Under the pieces are notes generated by a model. That model was not told where the DNA came from and did no database searches. It saw nothing but the letters and a program-made list of their open reading frames with translations. Shown one piece after another: positions 1 through 8,414 of a stretch of DNA of 64,000 bases. Origin of the DNA: Chitinophaga nivalis (lineage in GTDB: Bacteria; Bacteroidota; Bacteroidia; Chitinophagales; Chitinophagaceae); NCBI RefSeq assembly GCF_025989125.1, contig NZ_JAPDNR010000001.1, forward strand, positions 4,508,301 to 4,572,300, given 5' to 3'. The position numbers were made by a program, and so were the translations under genes. Position 1 is the first letter of the stretch. Each line of letters starts with the position of its first letter.

Positions 1-691
1 AATCTACGAATAAATAGCAATATATCGAAAAATGCTTGTCAAGCTGCACTTATTGAAAATGGGATGCAATTATCAAATTGCCGTTTCTGCATTCCCAAAG
101 TCGGATTATCTTTCCGTTACCAAAGCAGGTAAACGATAGTAATGCCAACGGTTATCCGGAATGATTATGATAAAATTAAATAGTGGATACCATGCCAGTC
201 AGAGACGTGAACAACCATAAGCAGCAGTACTGAGAGCTATAAACTGTCCGGAGAGGAAGAGGGGGTAGGAAAGACCCTTATCAGGAATGAAAAGTGGAAT
301 GCACTCCCGTATTATAAAGACTCACTGCCTGCAGATATGTACACTATCTGTGGAATTACCCGCAAACCAGAAATGGATCAATCACTGAAGTACTGTAACC
401 TGTAGATCGCATCATCAGGTGTAGCAGTCCCGGTACCTAAATAATCTCTAACTGAGAAGTCGCCATCTTCTCTTACGGTTGTTCCTGCAAAAGGAGCAAC
501 CGTTTTTTGCATGGGCGAAAATCCCAACGAATAGTGACGTCGTGGTGTGTCGCGATGCAGGCATCGTGCCTGGCTGTATGAACACAAATTAAATCTGTAT
601 GAATTCCCGCAGCAACCGGAATATATGCTGGCTGCAAATAGTAGATTTAAGGGTGAATAATGAATAACCCTGCTTTGTTAACTGAAATCTT
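1..691. other. Gene-poor left edge with decayed coding fragments
   Basis: No intact gene is visible. On the + strand a frame stays open from a stop at 208-210 to a TAG at 403-405 (64 codons, no plausible start). It is protein-like in composition, with tryptophan, tyrosine and cysteine residues. A second frame is open from 538 to a TAA at 658-660 and ends in a stretch reading LYEFPQQPEYMLAANS. Neither is recognisable to me. A strong + strand terminator at 475-508 lies 70 bases after the first stop, as expected for the end of a former gene. I read this as the 3' remains of one or more genes, but a non-coding spacer cannot be excluded. Confidence 0.4.
475..508 (+). terminator. Intrinsic terminator
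   Basis: An 11-bp stem (475-485 with 493-503, one G-T wobble) encloses a 7-nt loop and is followed by a run of T. It points to a transcription unit on the + strand that ended just upstream. Confidence 0.7.
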
Positions 692-1951
692 ATGTCCCTG
701 AATCATCGCATAGCTGGCATATGGTGGGTATTCCTGTTTTGCTGCTGCAGGTGCTTACCTGTGATGGCGGCCACCGCAACTCCCTTGCAGGCAAACAACG
801 CCAGTGTACTTTCACCGGCAGCACAACTGAGTATCCTGATCTGCGCGCCCGGCGAGGCGGCCTATGCGCGTTTCGGTCATGCTGCACTCAGAATTATGGA
901 CCCGGTTAATCAGCTGGACAGGGTGTATAATTACGGTACTTTTGATGTAAATACCCCCCGTTTTTACCTCCGCTTTATACAAGGTAACCTGGCCTATTAT
1001 CTTTCCGCTGATACCTTCACTGCTTTTTATGATGGCTGTCAGGCCGACAGACAAGAAATATCAGAGCAGGTGCTGACACTTACCTCTGCCGAAATACGGC
1101 AAATCTATTCCTACCTGGAACATACCTTGCAAACCCCTGCCCGTTATTATCCCTACCGTTTTTTTGATGATAACTGTGCCACCAGATTGTATGAACTGTT
1201 GAATGATAACCTGGATATCCCGTTGGAAACCGATACCGCTTATATAGCATGGCCGGCTACCTATCGGTCATTATTGTCGCCGTACCTGTTGGGTGTTCCC
1301 TGGCTCAAACTGGGCATCAATATCCTGCTGGGCGCACCGGCCGACCAGCAAACCTGTTTCCGGCAACGGCTTTTTCTGCCGCTGGAATTACAAAAAGCAT
1401 TGGACCATAGCTCACGGAATAAACGTCCTTTGGTAGCCAGCTTCCGGGTAATACCGGTAGAGGGTACACGTAGTCTGGCAGCTACCCCGTATCTGCTGCC
1501 CTATATGTTTTTTTTACTGCTGTTTATAACAGCCCTGCTGACCATTGTTTCTTTGCCGCTGAACCGGTATGTGAGCCGGTACCTGGATATCCTGTTGTTT
1601 GGTGGTACCGGTGCAATCGGATGTTTGCTGTTGCTGCTGATGGGGTGGTCACACCATGCTCCTTTAAAAGGAAATTATTACCTGTTTGCGCTGATGCCTG
1701 CGCATTTGCTGTTAACGGGTATTCCTGCCTGCCGTTTCCGGAAATATTATGCCCATATCTCGCTGCTCATTTTGTTGCTATTTATGTTGTTGGGCAGCTG
1801 GCGCAATCTGTTTACCGCATTGCCGGAAATGTATCTGCTGATGGCTACCCTGGCAGTACGCCTGATTGCGATAAGTCAGCAGGGAGGGCGATCCGGATTT
1901 TTACCCGTGAATATTCCCGGTGCTTCGGATTATTTGGGAAAAAAGCGTTAA
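692..1951 (+). CDS. DUF4105 (Lnb N-terminal-like) membrane protein
   Basis: A 419-residue protein with a hydrophobic signal region at residues 9-26. A periplasmic DUF4105-type domain covers about 45-260, and four or five hydrophobic segments cover about 268-400. The family hallmarks are visible: an FGHAALR motif with His63 and a DDNCATRLYELL motif with Cys162, consistent with a Cys-His papain-like active site. DUF4105 proteins have been linked to lipoprotein N-acylation (the Lnb family), so N-terminal acylation of lipoproteins at the inner membrane is a reasonable guess, but the substrate is inferred. The start at 692 places the signal sequence at the N-terminus. The next gene on the same strand is a fatty acid desaturase 139 bases downstream, so both neighbours may act on membrane lipids. 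Confidence 0.75.
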   Translation: MSLNHRIAGIWWVFLFCCCRCLPVMAATATPLQANNASVLSPAAQLSILICAPGEAAYARFGHAALRIMDPVNQLDRVYNYGTFDVNTPRFYLRFIQGNLAYYLSADTFTAFYDGCQADRQEISEQVLTLTSAEIRQIYSYLEHTLQTPARYYPYRFFDDNCATRLYELLNDNLDIPLETDTAYIAWPATYRSLLSPYLLGVPWLKLGINILLGAPADQQTCFRQRLFLPLELQKALDHSSRNKRPLVASFRVIPVEGTRSLAATPYLLPYMFFLLLFITALLTIVSLPLNRYVSRYLDILLFGGTGAIGCLLLLLMGWSHHAPLKGNYYLFALMPAHLLLTGIPACRFRKYYAHISLLILLLFMLLGSWRNLFTALPEMYLLMATLAVRLIAISQQGGRSGFLPVNIPGASDYLGKKR

Positions 1952-1978
1952 ATTACGCATAGTAGATTGACTCCAAAT

Positions 1979-1997
1979 TTAACGTTCCTGACGTTAA
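1979..1997. promoter_or_regulatory. Palindrome upstream of the desaturase gene
   Basis: TTAACGT and ACGTTAA form a perfect 7-bp inverted repeat around a 5-base spacer, about 95 bases before the desaturase start. The size and symmetry suit a dimeric repressor or activator site. No regulator gene is adjacent, so the assignment is open. There is no T-run, which argues against a terminator. Confidence 0.35.
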
Positions 1998-2090
1998 CAA
2001 TAATAAGTATGAACTGCACCGGTCAAGCCCCTTAACCTGTAACGACAGGCAGGCCCTTATGAATATCATAACCATTTAAATGGACGACTT

Positions 2091-2930
2091 ATGGATACTG
2101 TTCCATCTCTCAAAAGCTATCTCCGGCCGAATACCTTCTATTCTTTATTGGTGATTGCACGTGATTGGATAGCGATCGTGCTGATTGCGGCCCTGAATAT
2201 CCGTTATCCCAGTATATGGCTGTATATCCCTTCTGTATGGTTGATTGGGGCATTTCAGTTTGCCCTGGGAGAGTCCATGTTGCATGATGCATCGCATCAC
2301 ACCCTGTTTGCCCGTAAATCGTGGCATTACCGGCTGGATTTTTTATATGCCCTTCCTTTTTGGATAACGGTAAAAGAATACAGAAAAGAACACCTCGTAC
2401 ATCATAGCTATCTGGGAAAAGATAAAGACCGGCTGGTGACAGATTACCGGAAACTGGGTTTCCAGGAGCCGGTCCGGCACCTGTTCTGGTTGTGGTTCCT
2501 GAAACCGGTCACCGGTTTTGCCGGGTTATTTTATATACATCAGCTGACTTTAAAACCATTTAAAAGCAGCGGTATCCGGATATTGATTTTCTGGGCGGTG
2601 ATCGTAACGGGTTTTGCACTCATGCAGCGCCTGGACATACTGCTGCTTTATTGGGTGGTTCCCTATGTATGGTGTTTTTACAGTTATCTGTACTGGTCAG
2701 AAGTCTCCGATCACTTTCATACGGAAACGGGTACACGTAGTAACCTGAATCCCCTTTCCAACCTGATCACCCATAACAACGGGTATCATTATCTGCATCA
2801 TAAATATCCTACCATTCCCTGGTTCAGGCTGCCGGATGCCTATAACGATTTCGGTAAGGGGGAAGGAGATATTTCCGGTGGTTTTCTGGATACCTACCGG
2901 CAAATGAAAAAAGCCAATCTCAAAGCATAG
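2091..2930 (+). CDS. Fatty acid desaturase family membrane di-iron enzyme
   Basis: A 279-residue integral membrane protein carrying the three histidine boxes of the membrane fatty acid desaturase/hydroxylase family: HDASHH at residues 65-70, HLVHH at 101-105 and HYLHH at 233-237, with extra histidines in SDHFH (206-210). The boxes bind a di-iron centre that inserts a double bond or hydroxyl group using O2. Hydrophobic segments lie between boxes 1 and 2 and between 2 and 3, as usual. The substrate (acyl lipid, or a carotenoid/sphingolipid-like chain) cannot be told from sequence. A palindrome at 1979-1997 may control it and a hairpin follows the gene. Confidence 0.85.
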   Translation: MDTVPSLKSYLRPNTFYSLLVIARDWIAIVLIAALNIRYPSIWLYIPSVWLIGAFQFALGESMLHDASHHTLFARKSWHYRLDFLYALPFWITVKEYRKEHLVHHSYLGKDKDRLVTDYRKLGFQEPVRHLFWLWFLKPVTGFAGLFYIHQLTLKPFKSSGIRILIFWAVIVTGFALMQRLDILLLYWVVPYVWCFYSYLYWSEVSDHFHTETGTRSNLNPLSNLITHNNGYHYLHHKYPTIPWFRLPDAYNDFGKGEGDISGGFLDTYRQMKKANLKA

Positions 2931-2954
2931 GTATTTTATTTCGGAAGATGATTA

Positions 2955-2992
2955 CCGGGAAGATAACCATAGCGGATATCTTCCCGGAGATT
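2955..2992 (+). terminator. Terminator between convergent genes
   Basis: CCGGGAAGATA (2955-2965) pairs with TATCTTCCCGG (2977-2987), followed by AGATTTTT. It closes the desaturase gene; the convergent MFS gene ends at 2994. Confidence 0.75.
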
Positions 2993-2993
2993 T

Positions 2994-4409
2994 TTATGGC
3001 AAGCGGCGCTGTTTTAACTGCAGCAGCAGTGCCAGCGCCGGCGTAATGATAAATAATCCCAGTAGCCAGCCGGCAGCTTGTTGAGCGCCTGTGATACCAC
3101 CCGGCGCAATCAATCCGGATGCATTGGCCACCAGGCCTGTTAAAGCAGTGCCAAAAGCAGTGGCGAGTAACTGTACAGTGGTAATAGAGGCGGCGGCCTT
3201 TTCTTCTTCACCGGCTATGGCAGCTGTGAGCACGCGGGTGAGCAGATGAGGCCAGCCGATGCCAACGCCGATGCCGGTCAGGGCAAGACTTCCGCACATC
3301 AGCAGCAAAGGTAGGCCGGTGCCACTATTGACCGCAGGCATGGTAAAGGTGAGCCCGGCAAGCCCGGCCAGTACCAGGCAGGCGCCAACCGGCAGCAGTA
3401 TCTTCACTTTGGCAGGAGCAGCTCCGGAAAAGGCAATAGAGGAGAAAGACCAGCCAAAGGCGATCAGTACAGTCAGATAGCCTGCTTTCAGGGGCGTAAA
3501 GTGATGAATTACCTGCAGGAAGTAGGGGATGTATATTTCTACCGCTGTGGCAATAGTCAGTAACACCATCACCGCGTAGGTGGCGCCCAGGGCGCCGGAA
3601 AGCCGGTAAGCACCGGTAGGCAGCAACCTGTGAGCCGACCGCTTTTCTGCTATCAGCAATAGTATAAACAAAACAATCGCTATCACTACGCCGACGATGT
3701 TGGCGGATGTTTTCTCAATGGCGCCGCCGATAGATACTGCCAGCGTAGCGCCTGTCAGCAGCAACAGCTGTACTGCGGGGAGGGGCGTCCGGCTGGTCGC
3801 CTGTGGCCCTTTTACCGGCAATACTTTCTCTGTGAGTAGCAACAACAGGGTGGTGAGGATCACCAGGGTGATAAAGGCCATACGCCAGTGACCGTACTGG
3901 GCAAACAGGCCCCCTACAAACGGCCCGGAAAATGCCGATACACCCCACATGGCAGAAACCAGCGCCATGGCCCGGGGCCATAACTTCTCCTCAAAAACAA
4001 TACTGATCATGGCATAGGATAAGGCAAACAATAAACCGCCTCCCAGCCCCTGCACAAATCGGCCGCTCAGCAACCAGTACATATTGGGCGCCGTGGCGCT
4101 GATCAGTGAACCGATACCAAAAAGGAGTGCTGCTATCCGGTAAGCCTGCCGTGGCCCCCGCTGCGATAAATGCCGGGAAGATAATACCGATCCGATAATG
4201 GCGGCAATAACATACACCGTGGTAGCCCATGCATACAAGGATAAACCACCTATTTCCTGCGTTACGGAGGGCATGATGGTCGTTGCCAGATATACATCCG
4301 TGGCATGCAGCATCACCCCGCCTGCCAATGCAATGGAGCGAAGCCCGTTTTTACCTGATAATAAGGTGCCCCATCCCGGTGCTTTCATCGCTATTTCCTG
4401 TGTTGCCAT
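2994..4409 (-). CDS. MFS transporter, EmrB/QacA (DHA2)-like
   Basis: From the ATG at 4409 the product is 471 residues (start MATQEIAMK). An in-frame ATG at 4484 would add 25 residues of poor quality rich in basic and polar residues, so I prefer the inner start. The protein has about 13-14 hydrophobic segments and begins the first one with the sequence LHATDVYLATTIMPSV, a pattern typical of drug:proton antiporters with an acidic residue in TM1. A glycine-rich GRFVQGLGGGLLFALSY segment corresponds to antiporter motif C or its neighbour. The likely role is efflux of a toxic hydrophobic compound; the substrate is unknown. A perfect palindrome 82-110 bases upstream is a candidate repressor site. 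Confidence 0.8.
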   Translation of the reverse strand: MATQEIAMKAPGWGTLLSGKNGLRSIALAGGVMLHATDVYLATTIMPSVTQEIGGLSLYAWATTVYVIAAIIGSVLSSRHLSQRGPRQAYRIAALLFGIGSLISATAPNMYWLLSGRFVQGLGGGLLFALSYAMISIVFEEKLWPRAMALVSAMWGVSAFSGPFVGGLFAQYGHWRMAFITLVILTTLLLLLTEKVLPVKGPQATSRTPLPAVQLLLLTGATLAVSIGGAIEKTSANIVGVVIAIVLFILLLIAEKRSAHRLLPTGAYRLSGALGATYAVMVLLTIATAVEIYIPYFLQVIHHFTPLKAGYLTVLIAFGWSFSSIAFSGAAPAKVKILLPVGACLVLAGLAGLTFTMPAVNSGTGLPLLLMCGSLALTGIGVGIGWPHLLTRVLTAAIAGEEEKAAASITTVQLLATAFGTALTGLVANASGLIAPGGITGAQQAAGWLLGLFIITPALALLLQLKQRRLP

Positions 4410-4491
4410 ACGTGCATATCTTTTGGTGTTTGTATAGAGGAAGCAGGTGCTTCCTTTTATTTTCCGTAGGGTAAAAGTAGGCATTGTAATT

Positions 4492-4519
4492 AATAAACAA
4501 AATAAATACTTTGTTTATT
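4492..4519. promoter_or_regulatory. Operator-like palindrome upstream of MFS gene
   Basis: AATAAACAAA (4492-4501) and TTTGTTTATT (4510-4519) form a perfect 10-bp inverted repeat with an 8-base spacer, in an AT-rich stretch directly before the MFS gene. It probably overlaps that gene's promoter. The cognate regulator is not obvious; the nearest regulator gene is the Crp-type gene at 4801, whose predicted site is different. Confidence 0.5.
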
Positions 4520-4800
4520 TGGTTAAATAGGTGTCGTGGGAGTAAAACAAAAAAGATATCATCATTTCAACCCGATGGGAATCTTCAAATGAAAAAACAG
4601 TCACCAGCGGAACCATACCGGTATACGCCCCCGGGGCAGCCAGCAATCAAGGTCTTGTGAGGCAGCTGTCCGGGCAGCAGCATACGTAAACGAATCAACG
4701 GATATGTATTACATTCGTAACCGGCTCGCTGCATAAACAGGCGTATAGCCACCGCTGAGGAAAATCCCTACCGGGGATATGAAAAAAAACAATTGTAACC

Positions 4801-5367
4801 ATGACAGATTTTTTGCGGCAACACCTGGAAGAACTGATACCACTGAGTGAAGAAGAATTTACGTATATCCGTCCCCATTTCTCCGTGTTGAAAAAGAGAA
4901 AACACCAGTTCCTGATCCAGGAGAAACAACCGGTAAACCATATCTATCTGGTGGAACAGGGCTGCGTAAAAGCATATCATACAGACCCTGAAGGAAAAGA
5001 ATATATTTTGCAGTTTGCCATGGAACATTGGTGGGTGAGCGACTTCCAGGCATTCTTCAAAAGAACGGAAGCCACTATTGAAGTAGATTGTATCGAAGAT
5101 GCTACCATATGGGCGCTTTCCTATGACGATATGGAAAAAGTATGTGCGGCGCTACCAAAGTTTGAACACTTCTTCCGGAAAAAATCAAATATGGGCTATG
5201 TGGCACTGCAGGCAAGAATCCTGTCGCTGCTCAATAAAAATGCGCAGGAACGTTATGACCAGTTTGCCACCCTGTATCCGCAATTATTACAACGTATACC
5301 CAAACAGCTTATTGCGGCGTATCTGGGTGTATCCCGCGAAACGCTTAGCCGTTTTAATACCCGTTGA
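4801..5367 (+). CDS. Crp/Fnr family transcriptional regulator
   Basis: A 188-residue protein with an N-terminal cyclic-nucleotide-binding-type beta barrel (about 25-115), a dimerisation helix (about 118-145) and a C-terminal winged helix. The recognition helix reads SRETLSR at 178-184, so Arg179, Glu180 and Arg184 stand at the spacing of Arg180/Glu181/Arg185 in E. coli CRP, which read TGTGA. A near-perfect TGTGA-N6-TCACT site starts 3 bases after the stop codon. No FNR-type cysteine cluster is present. It probably controls the oxidoreductase gene downstream; the effector is unknown, as Bacteroidota proteins of this type often do not bind cAMP. Confidence 0.85.
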   Translation: MTDFLRQHLEELIPLSEEEFTYIRPHFSVLKKRKHQFLIQEKQPVNHIYLVEQGCVKAYHTDPEGKEYILQFAMEHWWVSDFQAFFKRTEATIEVDCIEDATIWALSYDDMEKVCAALPKFEHFFRKKSNMGYVALQARILSLLNKNAQERYDQFATLYPQLLQRIPKQLIAAYLGVSRETLSRFNTR

Positions 5368-5369
5368 TA

Positions 5370-5385
5370 TGTGATCTGCATCACT
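5370..5385. promoter_or_regulatory. CRP-like binding site
   Basis: TGTGATCTGCATCACT matches the E. coli CRP consensus TGTGA-N6-TCACA except for the last base; the core GTGAT/ATCAC is a perfect inverted repeat. It lies between the Crp/Fnr gene (stop at 5367) and the quinone oxidoreductase gene (start 5517). The adjacent regulator keeps the residues that contact this half-site. Confidence 0.55.
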
Positions 5386-5516
5386 TGTTTTTTGTGACCT
5401 GGCTCCTTGGTGATCGTACCGGATTACCAGAACTTTACATCCGGATGTAAGGCGCCACGCCGGCGGTTGTTGAAGGAGTCCGGCGATGGCCTGTTCATCC
5501 GCTAAAACAGAAACAA

Positions 5517-6488
5517 ATGAAAGCAGCTGTTATTACCACTTACGGTGATCCTGCCGTTTTGCAGATCGCTGAAAGGCCCCGCCCGCAACCGGGCGAACAG
5601 GAGGTATTGATACGGGTAAAAGCCGCCGGCGTAAACCGGCCGGATGTATTTCAACGAATGGGCAAATACCCGCCACCGCCGGGAGTACCCGAAGATATTC
5701 CGGGGCTGGAAGTAGCCGGTGTGATTGAAGCATGTGGCGCACAGGTGACGGAGTGGAAGATAGGAGATGCGGTATGTGCGCTGATTGCCGGTGGTGGTTA
5801 TGCAGAATATGTAACCGTCGCCGCCGGCCAGTGTTTACCGGTGCCTGCCGGGTTCAGCTTTGTCGCCGCTGCCAGTCTGCCTGAAACCATCTTTACCGTA
5901 TGGAGCAATGTTTTTCAACGCGGACAATTAAAAGCCGGTGAACATTTTCTGGTACATGGTGGTAGTAGTGGTATCGGTATCACAGCTATTCAGCTGGCAA
6001 AGGCATGGGGCGCCAAAGTATTTGCCACGGCCGGTACAGAGGAGAAATGCCGGGAGTGCCGCGAGTTGGGTGCAGAGGTATGTATCAACTACAAAAGCCA
6101 GGACTTTGAACAGGAGCTGCAGGCAGCTGGTGTGGATGTTATCCTGGACATGATCGGAGGTGATTATTTTGAAAAAAATATCCGGATCCTCCGACCGGAA
6201 GGCAGGCTGGTATTCATTAATGCGATGATGGGAAATACTGTACCACTGAATGTCATGCAGCTGATGCAAAAGCGTATAACCATTACCGGTAGTACGCTGC
6301 GTAGCCGCGATACGGCTTTCAAATCTGCCCTGGCAGCTGATATCCGGAAGCAGGTATGGCCCCTCCTGACCAGTGGGAACTTTAATCCCGTCGTTTATCA
6401 GACGTTTCCGCTGGAAGCAGCAGCTGCTGCACATGCTTTAATGGAAAGCAGCCAGCATACCGGAAAAATCATCCTCGAAATACAATAA
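5517..6488 (+). CDS. NAD(P)H-quinone oxidoreductase, PIG3/QOR-like MDR family
   Basis: A 323-residue zinc-free medium-chain dehydrogenase/reductase. The N-terminal GroES-like domain (about 1-125) contains VKAAGVNRPDVFQRMGKYP, typical of TP53I3/PIG3 quinone reductases. The Rossmann domain carries the nucleotide-binding stretch VHGGSSGIGITAIQLAK at about 144-160. The catalytic-zinc cysteines of alcohol dehydrogenases are absent. It likely reduces quinones or reactive enones with NADPH in the cytosol. The gene lies between a Crp-type regulator and a DJ-1/PfpI gene on the same strand, 40 bases before the latter, suggesting co-transcription. Confidence 0.85.
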   Translation: MKAAVITTYGDPAVLQIAERPRPQPGEQEVLIRVKAAGVNRPDVFQRMGKYPPPPGVPEDIPGLEVAGVIEACGAQVTEWKIGDAVCALIAGGGYAEYVTVAAGQCLPVPAGFSFVAAASLPETIFTVWSNVFQRGQLKAGEHFLVHGGSSGIGITAIQLAKAWGAKVFATAGTEEKCRECRELGAEVCINYKSQDFEQELQAAGVDVILDMIGGDYFEKNIRILRPEGRLVFINAMMGNTVPLNVMQLMQKRITITGSTLRSRDTAFKSALAADIRKQVWPLLTSGNFNPVVYQTFPLEAAAAAHALMESSQHTGKIILEIQ

Positions 6489-6528
6489 AAAAAATCTTTC
6501 ATACCGTTAACTAAAAAAAATTAATACC

Positions 6529-7209
6529 ATGGGTAAGAAAATACTGTTTGTGGTATCCAGCCACGATCAATTAGGTAATACCGGAGAAAAAACCGGCTTT
6601 TATTATGGCGAAGTAACACACGCCTGGGAAGTGCTGAAAGCAGCCGGTTATGACATTGATTTTGTTAGCCCGAAAGGAGGAAAGGCGCCCTACTATGGCC
6701 TGGAAGAAGACGATAAAGCCAACCAGGAATTTCTGGCAGATGCCGCGGCGCAGCAGCAGATCAACAACACCCTTACGCCGGCACAGATTAATCCTGCTGA
6801 TTACGACGTGATTTATTATGCTGGTGGCCACGGCACCATGTGGGATTTTACCCATAATAAAACACTGGATAATATAGCATCCAACATTTATCAGCAGGGC
6901 GGTATTGTCAGCGCTGTTTGTCACGGCGTGGCAGGCCTGCTGGACATTCCGGGTGATAATGGTCAGCGATTGATTGCCGGTAAAAAAATAAATGCTTTTA
7001 CCAATGAAGAGGAAAAAGCGGTGGAGCTGGAAAATGTAGTACCCTTCTCGCTGGAAGACCAGCTGATCGCTAATGGGGCCATTTTTGAAAAATCCCCCAT
7101 GTGGCAGCAACATGTAACGGTAGATGGCCGGATTATTTCCGGTCAGAACCCGCAATCTGCCAAAGCCGTAGGAGAGGCTATCCTGGCTGCTTTACAAGCA
7201 AAGTCATAA
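6529..7209 (+). CDS. DJ-1/PfpI family (Hsp31-like) protein
   Basis: A 226-residue type 1 glutamine amidotransferase-fold protein. Glu28 (YGEVTHAWE), the nucleophile-elbow Cys131 and adjacent His132 (SAVCHGVAGL) form the family's catalytic set. The length and the long insert before the GGHGTMWDF loop (99-107) match Hsp31-like class members, which have been reported as glutathione-independent glyoxalases and chaperones. It acts in the cytosol, probably on methylglyoxal or other carbonyl damage. It sits just after the quinone oxidoreductase and is closed by a strong hairpin. Confidence 0.85.
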   Translation: MGKKILFVVSSHDQLGNTGEKTGFYYGEVTHAWEVLKAAGYDIDFVSPKGGKAPYYGLEEDDKANQEFLADAAAQQQINNTLTPAQINPADYDVIYYAGGHGTMWDFTHNKTLDNIASNIYQQGGIVSAVCHGVAGLLDIPGDNGQRLIAGKKINAFTNEEEKAVELENVVPFSLEDQLIANGAIFEKSPMWQQHVTVDGRIISGQNPQSAKAVGEAILAALQAKS

Positions 7210-7225
7210 GTCATATTATACCGGA

Positions 7226-7280
7226 CAGCGCGCTGCTGCAGGACAAAAAAAATCCGTCCTGCAACAGCGCGCTGCCGTTT
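7226..7280 (+). terminator. Terminator after DJ-1/PfpI gene
   Basis: A 19-bp stem with one mismatch (7226-7244 with 7256-7274), an 11-nt A-rich loop, then CCGTTTTA. The stem is unusually long and stable; the T-run is short. Confidence 0.6.
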
Positions 7281-7341
7281 TATCCGTAATTTGTATAACA
7301 GATTACCCCCTGTTATTTATTCACCTGTTCAATAGTATAAT

Positions 7342-7716
7342 ATGTTGAAGCATGTAAAAGCATTCAGCGGATTTTCCGCTAATGACCTGCCGGCCGTCCA
7401 GACATTTTATAGCGAAGTACTGGGCCTCGAAGTAACAGCCACCTCCGGGATATTAAAAATTCATATTGCCGGTAGTCATCCGGTACTCGTGTATCCTAAA
7501 CCCGATCATATTCCCGCCACCTATACCATCCTCAATTTTCCGGTGCCCGATATTACCGCTGCTGTAGATGAACTCACTGCCAGGGGCGTACGTTTTCTGC
7601 AATATGAAGGCAAGCTCCAAACAGATGAAAAAGGTATTTTTCATGGCGGCGGCCCTAAAATAGCCTGGTTCCAGGACCCCGCAGGAAATATCCTGTCAGT
7701 GCTCGAAGAAAAATAG
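7342..7716 (+). CDS. VOC (glyoxalase/bleomycin resistance) superfamily protein
   Basis: A 124-residue protein with the paired beta-alpha-beta-beta-beta modules of the vicinal oxygen chelate fold. The N-terminal half begins VKAFSGFSANDLPAVQTFYSEVLGLEV and the C-terminal half ends IAWFQDPAGNILSVLEE, a common signature in small VOC enzymes. Metal ligands cannot be assigned with certainty. The specific reaction is unknown; its position after the DJ-1-like gene fits electrophile or aldehyde handling. A 7-bp inverted repeat, ATAACAG...CTGTTAT (7295-7316), lies 25 bases upstream. Confidence 0.8.
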   Translation: MLKHVKAFSGFSANDLPAVQTFYSEVLGLEVTATSGILKIHIAGSHPVLVYPKPDHIPATYTILNFPVPDITAAVDELTARGVRFLQYEGKLQTDEKGIFHGGGPKIAWFQDPAGNILSVLEEK

Positions 7717-7723
7717 ACACGGC

Positions 7724-8335
7724 CTATTTTCCAGTCAGTACCTGATAGGCGGCCGGTATGGTCATCCCTTTGAAATGATGGGTTAAACCATAGAAAATAC
7801 AAAGGGTGATCAGCATACCTGTGAGCAGTATCAGGAAGGCCTGTTGCCGCGGAGTACACCCAAACAATGTAACTGTCATCTTTTGCTGGTGTACACTGGC
7901 GAGGTGGCCAAAAACGGCCATGATCGCCAATCCGTAATAGGGTACAAAAAACAGCAACGTCGGAAAACTATTTAATGCAGCAGCGCCAAAATAGATATTC
8001 GTATCCAGGTGCAGGAAGTAGCGACCGGTAAAAACAGCGCTCAGGTGTATGAGTAGAAAAAAAGCCAGGTATAAACCGGTTATCATTTGCAGCTTTTCAA
8101 ATCCGGTGTGTGCCATCCGGCGTTTGCGGCGCACCAGCCGGATGCCGGAGAGCACCTGTATGCCACAGGCCAGCAGTAGCAACGTTTCCACCAGCGGGTT
8201 ACGGTAAATCAATCGCAGGTATTGCATCACGCGGATGTGCGTGTCTGCACCGCCCAGACTCATCAGGTGATTGAACAGATGCAGTCCGATAAAACAACAT
8301 AGGATAAGGCCGGCGTAATAGTGTACTTTCTTCAT
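7724..8335 (-). CDS. Integral membrane protein, cytochrome-b-like architecture
   Basis: From the ATG at 8335 the product is 203 residues; an ATG at 8368 would add 11 residues without altering the first membrane segment. It has five to six hydrophobic helices, several ending in histidines (GLHLFNHL, FLLIHLSAVF, MAVFGHLASVH). The layout, with histidines near helix ends, resembles small di-haem membrane anchors such as succinate dehydrogenase cytochrome b, but I cannot name a family. It converges on the VOC gene with only 7 bases between stops. A Crp/Fnr gene lies upstream on the same strand (80 bases), so the two may be co-transcribed. Confidence 0.6.
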   Translation of the reverse strand: MKKVHYYAGLILCCFIGLHLFNHLMSLGGADTHIRVMQYLRLIYRNPLVETLLLLACGIQVLSGIRLVRRKRRMAHTGFEKLQMITGLYLAFFLLIHLSAVFTGRYFLHLDTNIYFGAAALNSFPTLLFFVPYYGLAIMAVFGHLASVHQQKMTVTLFGCTPRQQAFLILLTGMLITLCIFYGLTHHFKGMTIPAAYQVLTGK

Positions 8336-8414
8336 ATTCGGGTAAAACCTTTTTTCAATATGCTGCAAAAGTAATCCGTCAGCGATGCCCCGTATTTGAC
8401 TCTGGGTTAAGAAA

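Noticed and set aside
378..587. A 69-codon minus-strand frame over the left-edge terminator
   Set aside because: It runs through the terminator hairpin and has no recognisable domain.
7295..7316. ATAACAG...CTGTTAT inverted repeat before the VOC gene as an operator
   Set aside because: Arms are only 7 bp, it may instead be part of the promoter or a leader hairpin, and no regulator is tied to it; mentioned only in the VOC entry.
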